DNA from: JAILEN01 sp036723975
GTDB lineage: Bacteria > Bacillota > Clostridia > Lachnospirales > Lachnospiraceae
Direction: 5' to 3'
Assembly: GCA_036723975.1 (NCBI GenBank)
Contig: DAIMGJ010000007.1
Coordinates: 48,735-112,734, forward strand
Length of the DNA: 64,000 nt
The first letter of the stretch is position 1; every line of letters starts with the position of its first letter. Of the stretch, positions 17,657 through 26,515 are shown in pieces. Position numbers and translations under genes: made by a program. The notes beneath the pieces were generated by a model that worked only from the letters and a program-made list of their open reading frames with translations, did not search any database and was not told the DNA's origin.

Positions 17657-17661
17657 ATTCT

Positions 17662-18186
17662 TTACACCTCCTTAAAGTCTTTGAAAACATCCTGAAACTG
17701 CTGCATTCTGGGATCTAAAACGACTGTATCGCATCCGCAATCTTTTTCGTTTCGATTTGCACCGCAAACCGGACAAATTCCTTTACAATCCTCTTTGCAA
17801 AGCACCTTTACGGGCCAGTTCATCAGGACCTCATTTACAATTAAATCATCCAGTAAAAGAGCATTCTCTTCTACAAGGTTTAAGCCCTCTTCCTCGTTGT
17901 AAGAAAAAGTATCGTTTTCAATCTCAAACTCCTCATCAATAGAAATCGGAATCTGAATCTCTACGTCGTCTAAGCATCTGTCACAAGGACTAACAGCAAA
18001 AACTTTGCTCTTTCCGGAAACGAATAACTTCTTTCCCTCGTCGTTATAGAAGGTCAAAGTCAAAGGCTCCATTGCAGTGATTGGAAACTCATTTCCGTGA
18101 ATGGAAACGGATTTCTCATCAAATGAAGCAACCACGTCTGTAGGCGTATTCTCTTTTTCCAATAAAAAAGATAAGTCTATATTCAT
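17662..18186 (-). CDS. YceD/DUF177 family protein
   Basis: A 174-residue protein upstream of rpmF, the classic position of the YceD family, linked in other bacteria and plants to 23S rRNA accumulation. Visible are the family's CDRCLDDVEIQI motif and a C-terminal cysteine cluster (CKEDCKGICPVCGANRNEKDCGC) likely to bind zinc. The ATG at 18186 lies six bases after GGAG; the alternative TTG at 18198 overlaps that site. A consensus promoter lies just upstream. Confidence 0.9.
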   Translation of the reverse strand: MNIDLSFLLEKENTPTDVVASFDEKSVSIHGNEFPITAMEPLTLTFYNDEGKKLFVSGKSKVFAVSPCDRCLDDVEIQIPISIDEEFEIENDTFSYNEEEGLNLVEENALLLDDLIVNEVLMNWPVKVLCKEDCKGICPVCGANRNEKDCGCDTVVLDPRMQQFQDVFKDFKEV

Positions 18187-18212
18187 AACCTGCTCCAATC
18201 CGCAACGTGTTA

Positions 18213-18241
18213 ATTATAATGGCTTGCCAACGGCTTGTCAA
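18213..18241 (-). promoter_or_regulatory. Consensus sigma-A promoter for DUF177-rpmF
   Basis: Perfect TTGACA (18236-18241), 17-base spacer, perfect TATAAT (18213-18218) on the minus strand, about 27 bases before the start codon. Such strength fits a ribosomal protein operon. Confidence 0.85.
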
Positions 18242-18267
18242 CTAAAAATTATTGATTTTGTAAGAAA

Positions 18268-19461
18268 TTAAACCAATGCAACGGTTTCGCGCGCAATTGC
18301 CAATTCTTCGTTGGTTGGGATGCAGTAAACCTTTACCTTTGAGTCAGCTGCAGAGATTAACTTATCCTCTCCTGCTACCTTGTTTGCTTCTGCATCCAGC
18401 TTAACCCCCAAGTATCCGAAGTAAGCACATACCTTTTCGCGCAACCATCCGGTATTTTCACCGATACCTGCGGTAAATGCGATGACATCCACACCGTTCA
18501 TGGCTGCAACATAAGAGCCAACGTATTTTGCCACGCGATAGCAGAACATTTCAATGGCAAGACGTGCTCTTTCATTTCCTTCATCGGAAGCAGCCTTTAA
18601 ATCTCTAAAGTCAGAAGACACACCGGAAATTCCTTCCACACCTGACTTCTTGTTTAAAAGATTCATAACGCCTGCAAAATCAAGACCTTCCTTCTTTGCA
18701 ATAAACTCAACAGCGGAAGGATCGATATCTCCGGAACGTGTTCCCATAATAAGACCTTCCAACGGAGAAAGACCCATGGAAGTATCAACGGACTTACCGT
18801 TTTCCACTGCACAGATAGAAGCACCATTTCCTAAGTGGCAAACGATTGTCTTTGTGCTGTCATAAGAAGTGCCGTTTAATTCAGCAGCCTTCTGCGATAC
18901 AAAGCTGTGGCTGGTTCCGTGGAAACCATACTTACGAACCTTGTAGTTCTCATAGCAGGAATAAGGCACACCGTACATATAAGCCTTTGCCGGCATTGTC
19001 TGATGGAACGCGGTATCAAATACAGCAACCATCGGTACGTTTGGCATAAGTGCCTGACAAGCGCGGATACCGATAATATTTGCCGGGTTGTGAAGCGGTG
19101 CCAAATCGTTGCACTCTTCTACAGCCTTAATCACATCTTCGTTAATTACAACAGACTTTGTAAACTTCTCTCCGCCGTGTACCACACGATGTCCTACCGC
19201 ACCGATTTCTGAAAGATCGGAAAGGGCACCGGTCTTATCATTTACCAAAGCATCCAATACAAAAGAAACTGCCTCCTTATGAGTCGGCATAGCAAGGTCG
19301 GAGATTTCCTTATCCAATCCCTTATCTACGTTCTGATACACCAATCTTCCGTCGATACCGATTCTTTCGCAAAGCCCCTTTGCAAGAACCTTCTCGCTGT
19401 CAGAATCGATGACCTGATACTTTAAAGATGAGCTTCCACAGTTAATAACTAATACTTTCAT
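18268..19461 (-). CDS. ackA: Acetate kinase
   Basis: Converts acetyl phosphate and ADP to acetate and ATP, the energy-yielding end of pyruvate fermentation. The ASKHA motifs are NCGSSSLKYQ at the N-terminus, YGFHGTSHSFVS, GTRSGDIDP and FTAGIGENT. Product 397 residues. The ATG at 19461 follows GGAGG; an in-frame codon at 19488 adds nine residues not found in the family. pta is not adjacent; the gene has its own promoter and stands alone between tmcAL and the rpmF unit. Confidence 0.97.
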   Translation of the reverse strand: MKVLVINCGSSSLKYQVIDSDSEKVLAKGLCERIGIDGRLVYQNVDKGLDKEISDLAMPTHKEAVSFVLDALVNDKTGALSDLSEIGAVGHRVVHGGEKFTKSVVINEDVIKAVEECNDLAPLHNPANIIGIRACQALMPNVPMVAVFDTAFHQTMPAKAYMYGVPYSCYENYKVRKYGFHGTSHSFVSQKAAELNGTSYDSTKTIVCHLGNGASICAVENGKSVDTSMGLSPLEGLIMGTRSGDIDPSAVEFIAKKEGLDFAGVMNLLNKKSGVEGISGVSSDFRDLKAASDEGNERARLAIEMFCYRVAKYVGSYVAAMNGVDVIAFTAGIGENTGWLREKVCAYFGYLGVKLDAEANKVAGEDKLISAADSKVKVYCIPTNEELAIARETVALV

Positions 19462-19526
19462 GTGATTCCTCCATATATCTATTTTCATTTATAGTATATT
19501 TAAAGTCCGATTTTACTCGCCCGTAT

Positions 19527-19555
19527 ATTATAGAAAATATTTTAAAAGATTACAA
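19527..19555 (-). promoter_or_regulatory. Predicted promoter of ackA
   Basis: TTGTAA (19550-19555), 17-base spacer, TATAAT (19527-19532) on the minus strand, immediately after the tmcAL hairpin and about 65 bases before the ackA start. Confidence 0.65.
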
Positions 19556-19556
19556 C

Positions 19557-19625
19557 AAAAACAAAGAATACTTTTTGCCGGGTTGCCAAGAAAGCACCCT
19601 ACACAAAAAGTATTCTTTGTTTTTT
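19557..19625 (-). terminator. Long extended hairpin terminator after tmcAL
   Basis: Arms of about 20 bases (19557-19577 and 19604-19625, core ACAAAGAATACTTTTTG) close a 26-base apex that can itself pair (GGGTTGC with GCACCC). The 5' arm begins inside the tmcAL stop codon, and the minus-strand 3' end is T-rich. It is longer than the other terminators in the window. Confidence 0.65.
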
Positions 19626-20868
19626 ATTCCGTCTTCTCGAATCTATAGATATATTCTGTCGGAAAGGCACAGCCGGTTTTAGACGTCAGTAAAATGCGAT
19701 ATAAGTCGGCGGCATATAAATCCTTCTTCCAAAGGCTTAAGGATGAGCCGCTTAAGGATTTCGTAATCTCTGAAGGCGATACAAATAAAGGTACATCCGC
19801 ACTTTCCTTTACGTCTTTTAAAAGACGGGAGCCGGTTTGGTTGAATCCCAACACCCGAAGATAGGGCAAATACCCGCAGACTTTTAAGCCTTGCATATCT
19901 TCTTCCGTAATACGAAGCACAAGATGTATCAAAGCTCTTCGGATTCTGGAATGATTCATATTTTTGGTCTTTAGCAAATCGCAAAACTCTGTATAGGATA
20001 AAAACTCATTTCTAAGATGAAAGATTCGATCCCAAAGCTCTTTGCTAATATCCGCAATATCATTGGCTTCCACTCCCGAAATCAATCGTTCGTGAAGCAA
20101 AAGAGAAATATCATTGGCTTCCAAAACAGCGCCATTGTCCACCGCCTGAAGAATCCCATCCAAACAATTCTTTGGAACATACTCCGACACCATATCGGAA
20201 ACATCTTCCTTTGTAATAATGCTCTTTCGAAGAAGAGTTGCAGAGGCAAAGTGTTCCGTCGGATGTAAACTGTCATGATGGGTACCGTTTCTCTTTAAAG
20301 GATGAATCGGAATGTCCTTTCCGCTCTCCAACAAAGCCTTGGTATATTCAATGCCCAAAATGTTATTGGAACCGTTTAAAAATGCTTCCAATCTTTCCTT
20401 TGGATAAGAGCCCTTATAAGTTTTTAAAATTGCAGTCGCTCTTGCTTTTGCAAAAGAATCTCCGGCTTTTAAGGCCTCGGACAACGCATCTTTAAATTCG
20501 TCGGATTCATTCGCCAACAGTTTCGCCACTTCATAGAAAACAGTCTCGTTTTCTTCCTCGCATCCAAACACGAGATTGGTCACAACACCGGTAGCCAAAA
20601 GCATGGCGATTCCCGTTTTCGCAAAAATCTCCGCGGAAGCTGTGGACGCCGTCACCGGCATTTGTAAAACAAGATCCACACCGTTTATTAACGCCATCTT
20701 GCTTCTTGTGTATTTATCCAAAATGGCCGGTTCGCCCCTTTGGACAAAATCCCCGCTCATTACGACGATTACCGCATCCGCATTCAGTTTTTCTTTTGCA
20801 TACTTAATCTGGTACAAATGCCCGTTATGGAACGGATTGTATTCCGCAACGATTCCTACAACTCTCAT
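19624..20868 (-). CDS. tmcAL: tRNA(Met) cytidine acetate ligase TmcAL
   Basis: Activates acetate with ATP and acetylates the wobble cytidine (ac4C34) of elongator tRNA-Met. Recognised by the nucleotidyltransferase start GIVAEYNPFHNGHLYQI (HxGH-like), VVMSGDFVQRGEPAILDKY and KRNGTHHD further on; 414 residues, usual for the YlbM family. It abuts the chemotaxis receptor gene, whose stop directly precedes its ATG. The next gene, ackA, makes acetate, but separate promoters make a functional link doubtful. Confidence 0.93.
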   Translation of the reverse strand: MRVVGIVAEYNPFHNGHLYQIKYAKEKLNADAVIVVMSGDFVQRGEPAILDKYTRSKMALINGVDLVLQMPVTASTASAEIFAKTGIAMLLATGVVTNLVFGCEEENETVFYEVAKLLANESDEFKDALSEALKAGDSFAKARATAILKTYKGSYPKERLEAFLNGSNNILGIEYTKALLESGKDIPIHPLKRNGTHHDSLHPTEHFASATLLRKSIITKEDVSDMVSEYVPKNCLDGILQAVDNGAVLEANDISLLLHERLISGVEANDIADISKELWDRIFHLRNEFLSYTEFCDLLKTKNMNHSRIRRALIHLVLRITEEDMQGLKVCGYLPYLRVLGFNQTGSRLLKDVKESADVPLFVSPSEITKSLSGSSLSLWKKDLYAADLYRILLTSKTGCAFPTEYIYRFEKTE

Positions 20869-22344
20869 TTAACCCTTCGCTTCTTCCAATCGTTTTGCAT
20901 CTTCCGAAAGGAGGTTAATCAATTCAGATACGGAAGTTACGATTTTCTCATTTTGTTCTGCAATTTCAAGAGTATCGGTTGCATGGGCGGATACTTCTTC
21001 GGAAACTGCAGATACTGTGGAAATACTGTCGATAATAGTATTGTTTGCAGCTTCCAGGCTCTCCACCACTTTTTCAAGTGCTTTACTCTCGCTATTTGCA
21101 GTATTTGTAGAGTCTTCGATTCGTTTTAAGCTTTCCGCAGCCGAATCCGCACAAACATTTTGCTCTTCATTTCCTTTCATCAACTGGCGAATGGCTTCTG
21201 CCACTTCTCCCAGTTTTGATGATAAATCGTCAATCAAGGAGGTAATATCTCCGGTAGCCTGGGAGGTCTGGTCCGCAAGTTTTGTAATCTCATCCGCAAC
21301 AACGGCAAATCCTCTTCCGGCCTCACCTGCACGAGCTGCCTCAATACTGGCATTTAAAGCCAAAAGCGTAGTTTGCTTGGCTACATTATTAATCAATTCC
21401 GTAATCTCATGCATTTGGGATGTATGGTGTTCCAGTTCCTGTAATTCACCGATTACAAGATTTCCGGCTTCCTTACTTTCATCTACCTTCAAAAGCAAGG
21501 TTTCCATATTTTTTCTTCCGTCACGAATCTCACCCATGGCGGTATCCATGTTTTCGCTGATGATATCCGAAACACTTTTTACTTCATCCACGTTTGATTT
21601 AATATCCGAAGTCATTTGCGTTTGTCGCTGTACCGTTTCCGCTGTATCTGTAGCCCCTCCGGTAACGTCCCGCATGGCAGTCATGGTATCGTTTGTGGAT
21701 TTGGAAAGAAGATTTACGGAAGCTATAATATCCGCTATGGATGAATTCATTCTTTCCACAGTTTCCATGATAATGTCCGTTGTCTTTTGCGCTTCCTGTT
21801 CCCGGGTTTCAATCTTTGAAACCTTATCATTACTGTTAACGTAAAGTCCTTTGCTGACATTATATAGAAAAACAGACATAATAATGATAGATAACACCTG
21901 TATTTCATCCATCGGCAGTTCCTGTCCTTCAAGTCCGTCCAAGGCTTTTCGAATCACATCCACAATATTTAAAGCTATCACAACCATGTTAAAAATATTG
22001 GTAAATCGTAAATCGGAATATACTACAGTAAGTGCCATGGTTAAAAATGCGTAGGAAAAAATCAGCGGATTTGCAGCTGTCAGAAGCACATATCCATACA
22101 TAAAACCAAAGCCCACACAGCCAGCCCATCGAAGAAGCGGATGCTCCGGATTTTGCCGAATCAACACCGTTTCCGCAACAACTGTAATACCGATAATCAA
22201 AAACAAAACTCCGAAATACAGTGTGGTTCTTGAGCCTTTGATGACTTCCAGAAGATAGGCAGCCAAAATAATGAATTGCATTACAAGATGTAATGTATAG
22301 AAAATAGAATTATTACGCGCAATATCTGTTGACTTGTTAAACAT
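20869..22344 (-). CDS. Methyl-accepting chemotaxis protein without extracellular domain
   Basis: A 491-residue receptor. The first 180 residues hold about six hydrophobic segments joined by short loops, with no large external sensor and no obvious HAMP. A cytoplasmic signalling coil follows, with the highly conserved tip NASIEAARAGEAGRGFAVVA. The ATG at 22344 is set by GGGGGGAAACT upstream. It is followed without a gap by tmcAL. The ligand is unknown; sensing may be in the membrane or cytoplasm. Confidence 0.9.
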   Translation of the reverse strand: MFNKSTDIARNNSIFYTLHLVMQFIILAAYLLEVIKGSRTTLYFGVLFLIIGITVVAETVLIRQNPEHPLLRWAGCVGFGFMYGYVLLTAANPLIFSYAFLTMALTVVYSDLRFTNIFNMVVIALNIVDVIRKALDGLEGQELPMDEIQVLSIIIMSVFLYNVSKGLYVNSNDKVSKIETREQEAQKTTDIIMETVERMNSSIADIIASVNLLSKSTNDTMTAMRDVTGGATDTAETVQRQTQMTSDIKSNVDEVKSVSDIISENMDTAMGEIRDGRKNMETLLLKVDESKEAGNLVIGELQELEHHTSQMHEITELINNVAKQTTLLALNASIEAARAGEAGRGFAVVADEITKLADQTSQATGDITSLIDDLSSKLGEVAEAIRQLMKGNEEQNVCADSAAESLKRIEDSTNTANSESKALEKVVESLEAANNTIIDSISTVSAVSEEVSAHATDTLEIAEQNEKIVTSVSELINLLSEDAKRLEEAKG

Positions 22345-22384
22345 AGTTTCCCCCCTGTGGTTATAAAATATCAATTTCATTATA

Positions 22385-22417
22385 TAAAAAAGAATGGCCT
22401 TACGCCATCCTTTTTTA
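22385..22417 (-). terminator. Terminator after the AICAR formyltransferase gene
   Basis: Stem AAAAAAGAATGGC/GCCATCCTTTTTT with one mismatch and a five-base loop, ending in T residues on the minus strand. Confidence 0.7.
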
Positions 22418-22440
22418 TAATAAGATAAACAATTTTTCTT

Positions 22441-23619
22441 TTAATGATGGAACAATCGAAGTCCCGTAAATGCCATTACCATATCGTATTTGTCACAGGT
22501 CGCAATGACATGATCATCACGAATGGAACCTCCGGGCTGTGCCACATACTTCACACCGGATTTATGCGCACGTTCAATGTTATCCCCGAATGGGAAGAAG
22601 GCATCACTTCCTACGGTAACATCCGTTAATTTATCTAACCAAGCACGCTTTTCTTCTTTTGTAAATACAGAAGGCTTTTCGATAAAGAAGTTCTGCCAAG
22701 TTCCCTCTGCGAGTAAATCCTCATACTCATCTCCAATATAAAGGTCAATGGAATTGTCTCTGTCTGCACGGCGGATATCTTCTTTAAAAGGAAGATTCAA
22801 CACCTTCGGGCACTGACGAAGCCACCAGTTATCTGCCTTTTGCCCTGCCAAACGGGTACAGTGAATTCTGGACTGCTGTCCCGCACCGATACCGATGGCC
22901 TGACCGTCTTTTACATAGCATACAGAGTTGGACTGGGTATACTTTAAGGTAATCATGGAAATGGCCAAATCAATCTTTGCTTGCTTCGGAAGATCTTTAT
23001 TCTTTGTAACAATATTAGAAAAGAAATTATCATCAATTACAAGCTCATTTCTTCCCTGTTCAAAGGTAATGCCAAATACTTCCTTGCGCTCCAACGCCTT
23101 TGGCTCATAAGATTCATCTATCTGAATCACGTTGTAGTTTCCTTTTTTCTTTGCCTTTAAAATCTCAAGAGCTTCCGGTTCGTATCCCGGTGCAATCACA
23201 CCGTCGGATACTTCTCTTGCAATAATCTTTGCAGTAGGAACATCACATACGTCGGAAAGAGAAATGAAATCTCCGAAGGAAGACATACGATCTGCACCAC
23301 GGGCTCTGGCATAGGCATTGGCCAGAGGTGAAAACTCCACCTCCATATCATCTACCCAATAAATCTTCTTTTCCACGTCGGAAAGAGGAAGTCCCACAGC
23401 CGCACCTGCCGGAGAAACATGTTTAAAAGAAGTAGCTGCCGGAAGTCCTGTTGCTTTCTTTAACTCTTTTACCAGCTGCCATCCGTTAAATGCATCCAAA
23501 AAGTTAATATAACCCGGTTTTCCGTTTAATACGGTAATGGGAAGTTCGCCTTCTTCCATATAAATACGAGACGGTTTCTGGTTCGGGTTACATCCGTACT
23601 TAAGTTCCAATTCCTTCAT
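22441..23619 (-). CDS. AICAR formyltransferase, single-domain (PurH C-terminal type)
   Basis: Transfers a formyl group from 10-formyl-THF to AICAR, the ninth step of purine synthesis. The 392 residues cover only the formyltransferase part: LKYGCNPNQKPSRIY, the catalytic KHVSPAGAAVG, and the late IGIGAGQQSR and FFPFGDNIERA motifs. The N-terminal IMP cyclohydrolase domain of normal bifunctional PurH is missing. The cyclohydrolase step is supplied by the purO gene nine bases upstream, so the two genes replace one fused purH. Confidence 0.93.
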   Translation of the reverse strand: MKELELKYGCNPNQKPSRIYMEEGELPITVLNGKPGYINFLDAFNGWQLVKELKKATGLPAATSFKHVSPAGAAVGLPLSDVEKKIYWVDDMEVEFSPLANAYARARGADRMSSFGDFISLSDVCDVPTAKIIAREVSDGVIAPGYEPEALEILKAKKKGNYNVIQIDESYEPKALERKEVFGITFEQGRNELVIDDNFFSNIVTKNKDLPKQAKIDLAISMITLKYTQSNSVCYVKDGQAIGIGAGQQSRIHCTRLAGQKADNWWLRQCPKVLNLPFKEDIRRADRDNSIDLYIGDEYEDLLAEGTWQNFFIEKPSVFTKEEKRAWLDKLTDVTVGSDAFFPFGDNIERAHKSGVKYVAQPGGSIRDDHVIATCDKYDMVMAFTGLRLFHH

Positions 23620-23628
23620 GACATCCTC

Positions 23629-24342
23629 CTAGTTATGTTTGTTGATAATTCTGGTTTCATATTCTCCGGTTGCAATATCAATGTATCGCACAAACAAAGA
23701 AATCTTATTTTCTTCGTTTAAGTTGTTCCAAATCAAATTGGTAAAGGTGTCGATATCTCCCTTAATCTCCACCTTGGTTGGCTCACCTTCAAAAGTAGGA
23801 AGTGGATTTCCGTCACAAATATAGGTGTGAATAAAACGTCCTACGCCGGCTGCCGGATTGGAATAAGTAAAGGTAAAACGATTATCACCTTCTTCTCTTC
23901 CGTCATCACTTTTTAAAATAGACATACTATATTCGTATTCACCGTTTTCCACATGCATCAAACCGGAAATACGAGGGGTAAAATTCGGGCCGTCCGGCTC
24001 AAATCTTCGAACCCGTAAAGACTGTTCAAAAGTCTTTCCGGCTTTCATTCCGTCAAAAACGGTATCTGTCTGATCTCCGTTTGTCACAATGGTATCATTG
24101 CCCAAAACTCGAACCGGTGCATAAATAATCAGGCTTGGATCCTCCAATTTGGACGGATCAAATGCTTCTGTACGAATGCCTTCGCCCTCCTCCACAAACA
24201 CACGGTTTCTGGAATTCTCACTACGTCCCATAATGAAGTAAGCACTTACCGCTTTCGTGCCGTCTTCACTACGTCCCAAGACAATACCTCTGCCCGGATA
24301 TACGTTCTGTGACAGTTCCTGTTCAAGTGATAATACTTTCAT
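23629..24342 (-). CDS. purO: IMP cyclohydrolase, PurO (archaeal type)
   Basis: Closes the ring of FAICAR to give IMP. The 237 residues match the PurO family, first described in archaea and unrelated to the PurH cyclohydrolase domain: YPGRGIVLGRSEDG near the N-terminus, AYFIMGRSENSRNRVF, and NFTPRISGLMH in the middle. The start at 24342 has a clear GAGGAGG site; the upstream in-frame codon at 24429 has none. It is the first gene of the pair with AICAR formyltransferase. Recognised from memory of the family, so moderately sure. Confidence 0.85.
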   Translation of the reverse strand: MKVLSLEQELSQNVYPGRGIVLGRSEDGTKAVSAYFIMGRSENSRNRVFVEEGEGIRTEAFDPSKLEDPSLIIYAPVRVLGNDTIVTNGDQTDTVFDGMKAGKTFEQSLRVRRFEPDGPNFTPRISGLMHVENGEYEYSMSILKSDDGREEGDNRFTFTYSNPAAGVGRFIHTYICDGNPLPTFEGEPTKVEIKGDIDTFTNLIWNNLNEENKISLFVRYIDIATGEYETRIINKHN

Positions 24343-24409
24343 AATATGCCTCCTCTTTGTTTTCACATAAGCGACATTATTATAATTGATTTCCACTTTC
24401 TTTACCATA

Positions 24410-24446
24410 TGAAAATCTCCCGAATCCAAAGGAATTCGGGAGATTA
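24410..24446 (-). terminator. Terminator after ung
   Basis: AATCTCCCGAATCC pairs with GGAATTCGGGAGATT with one bulge and a short loop, eight bases after the ung stop; the T stretch is short. Confidence 0.6.
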
Positions 24447-24453
24447 TTTCTAT

Positions 24454-25131
24454 CTACTTTATGGAATCAATCTGCCAATCAATCGGCTCCAATCCTTTGG
24501 AAATTAAAAACTCATTACACTTGCTGAAATGCTTACATCCGAAAAAGCCACGATACGCAGAAAGTGGTGACGGATGAGGAGCTTTTAAGACCAAATGATT
24601 GGGGTTGTTCAAGTTCTTTGCTTTGTTTTGCGCCGGTTTTCCCCACAAAAGGAACACAATGGGACGATTTTCTTTATTTAATGCCTCAATGGCGGCATCC
24701 GTAAACTGCTCCCAGCCAATACCGGAATGGCTTGCCGGCTGATGCGCCCGTACCGTAAGTACATTGTTTAAAAGAAGCACTCCTTCTTTGGCCCATTTGG
24801 TAAGACATCCGTGGTTGGGTATCTCACATCCCAAATCATCATGCAATTCCGTATAAATATTGCGCAAAGACGGTGGAATCTCCACTCCCGGCTTAACGGA
24901 AAAGCAAAGTCCGTGAGCCTGACCCACATCGTGATAAGGATCCTGACCGATAATCACCACCTTTACATCATGAAAAGGGGTATAGTGAAACGCATTGAAA
25001 ATATCGTTTGCCGGTGGAAATACCTGGTGAGTCTGATATTCTCGGTTTACGGTTTCATACAATTTTTTGTAATACGGCTTGGAAAACTCCGGTTTCAACG
25101 GTTCCAGCCAATCGTTCGATATCTGAGCCAT
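24454..25131 (-). CDS. ung: Uracil-DNA glycosylase
   Basis: Removes uracil from DNA to start base-excision repair. The family 1 motifs are present: water-activating GQDPYHDVGQAHGLCFSV (about residues 62-79), LLLNNVLTVR, and the DNA-intercalating HPSPLSAYRGFFGCKHF. At 225 residues it is of normal length. It starts one base after the hisF stop, at the end of the hisH-hisF-ung string. Confidence 0.98.
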   Translation of the reverse strand: MAQISNDWLEPLKPEFSKPYYKKLYETVNREYQTHQVFPPANDIFNAFHYTPFHDVKVVIIGQDPYHDVGQAHGLCFSVKPGVEIPPSLRNIYTELHDDLGCEIPNHGCLTKWAKEGVLLLNNVLTVRAHQPASHSGIGWEQFTDAAIEALNKENRPIVFLLWGKPAQNKAKNLNNPNHLVLKAPHPSPLSAYRGFFGCKHFSKCNEFLISKGLEPIDWQIDSIK

Positions 25132-25132
25132 T

Positions 25133-25894
25133 TTACATACGCATAGAGATACCTTTTTCCAAAAGGTATTTCTTTAAATTCATAATTTCCAGTTCTTTAT
25201 AATGAAACAATGATGCAGCCAAAGCAGCATCCGCGCCACCGATGGTCAGTGCATCATAAAAGTGTTCTTTTTCTCCCGCACCTCCGGAGGCAATCACAGG
25301 TATGGATACGCTTTCGGAAATGGCTTTGGTAAGGGGAATGTCGTATCCCGCCTTTGTTCCGTCACAGTCCATGCTGGTCAAAAGAATCTCTCCGGCACCC
25401 AAACATTCCGCTTTTACAGCCCATTCTACAGCATCAATTCCAACATCGATACGTCCGCCGTGCTTATAAATACTCCAACCGCTACCGTCAGCTCTTTTTT
25501 TTGCATCAATGGCAACCACCACACACTGAGAGCCAAACTTATCCGCTGCATCGGAAATCAGTTTGGGATTGTCAATGGCTGCGGAGTTAACGGAAATCTT
25601 ATCCGCCCCTTCACGAAGAATGGCTTTAAAATCATCTACGGTGCGAATACCACCGCCAACGGTAAAGGGAATAAATACGTTTTCTGCTACTCGACGAACC
25701 ATATCAACCACGGTATTTCTTTGATCCGAAGACGCGGTGATATCTAAAAACACCACCTCATCGGCCCCTGCTTTATCATAAGCTTTCGCCACTTCCACCG
25801 GATCACCGGCATCCTTTAAATCCATAAAATTTATGCCTTTTACCACCCGACCGTCTTTTACGTCGAGGCAGGGAATAATTCGCTTTGTATGCAT
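25133..25894 (-). CDS. hisF: Imidazole glycerol phosphate synthase, cyclase subunit
   Basis: Uses ammonia from HisH to convert PRFAR to imidazole glycerol phosphate and AICAR; the AICAR feeds the purine step encoded at 22.4 kb. TIM barrel with RIIPCLDVKDGRVVKG at the N-terminus (catalytic Asp in CLDV), FTVGGGIRT and VIASGGAGEKEHFYDAL. 253 residues. It follows hisH by nine bases. Other his genes are not in this window. Confidence 0.98.
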   Translation of the reverse strand: MHTKRIIPCLDVKDGRVVKGINFMDLKDAGDPVEVAKAYDKAGADEVVFLDITASSDQRNTVVDMVRRVAENVFIPFTVGGGIRTVDDFKAILREGADKISVNSAAIDNPKLISDAADKFGSQCVVVAIDAKKRADGSGWSIYKHGGRIDVGIDAVEWAVKAECLGAGEILLTSMDCDGTKAGYDIPLTKAISESVSIPVIASGGAGEKEHFYDALTIGGADAALAASLFHYKELEIMNLKKYLLEKGISMRM

Positions 25895-25903
25895 CCGTCA
25901 CTC

Positions 25904-26509
25904 CTAAATATTGGCAAAATTTCTAAGCATCGAAAGACCCACGGTTGAACTCTTTTCCGGATGAAACTGGCAGGCAAACACATTGTCCTTTTCCACAGAA
26001 GCATGGATATTTACCCCATACTCACAGGTCGCTGTAACAATGGAATCTTCCTTTGCCTTGAGATAATAGCTGTGAACAAAATAAACATAACTGTTTTCCT
26101 GAATGCCCAAAAACAGTTTTCCCTTGTTGGGATAAGATAAATCATTCCAACCAATATGAGGAATTTTAAGTCCGTCTTCTGCCGGAATCTTTAAAATGTT
26201 TCCTTTTAAAATGCCAAGACCTTCCACACCCGAAGACTCTTCACTGGATTCAAACAAAAGCTGCAGTCCCAAACAAATGCCAAGAAACGGCACCTTCTGT
26301 TCCACGATCTCATAAATCACCTTATCCAGTTCGTATTTTTTTAAATGTTCCATGGCATTGCCAAAGGAACCGACTCCGGGGAGCACCACATGATCCGCCT
26401 GTTTTATTTCCTTGTAATCTCTGGTAACACAGGTCTCGCATCCAATGCTCTGAAACGCTTTTTCCACGCTTTTTATGTTTCCGGCATCATAATCCAATAT
26501 TGCAATCAT
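25904..26509 (-). CDS. hisH: Imidazole glycerol phosphate synthase, glutaminase subunit
   Basis: Class I glutamine amidotransferase that supplies ammonia to HisF. DYDAGNIKSVEKAF opens the protein, the nucleophile Cys lies in GICLGLQLLFE, and the His-Glu pair is CQFHPEKS near the C-terminus. 201 residues. It follows the acidic membrane protein gene by six bases. Confidence 0.98.
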   Translation of the reverse strand: MIAILDYDAGNIKSVEKAFQSIGCETCVTRDYKEIKQADHVVLPGVGSFGNAMEHLKKYELDKVIYEIVEQKVPFLGICLGLQLLFESSEESSGVEGLGILKGNILKIPAEDGLKIPHIGWNDLSYPNKGKLFLGIQENSYVYFVHSYYLKAKEDSIVTATCEYGVNIHASVEKDNVFACQFHPEKSSTVGLSMLRNFANI

Positions 26510-26515
26510 AGCATC

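Noticed and set aside
18268..20868. ackA and tmcAL as an acetate-linked functional operon
   Set aside because: A strong hairpin and a good ackA promoter separate them; the metabolic link through acetate is probably chance.
21017..21844. 275-codon open frame opposite the chemotaxis receptor gene
   Set aside because: Antisense shadow of a clear receptor gene; no domain and no initiation signal.
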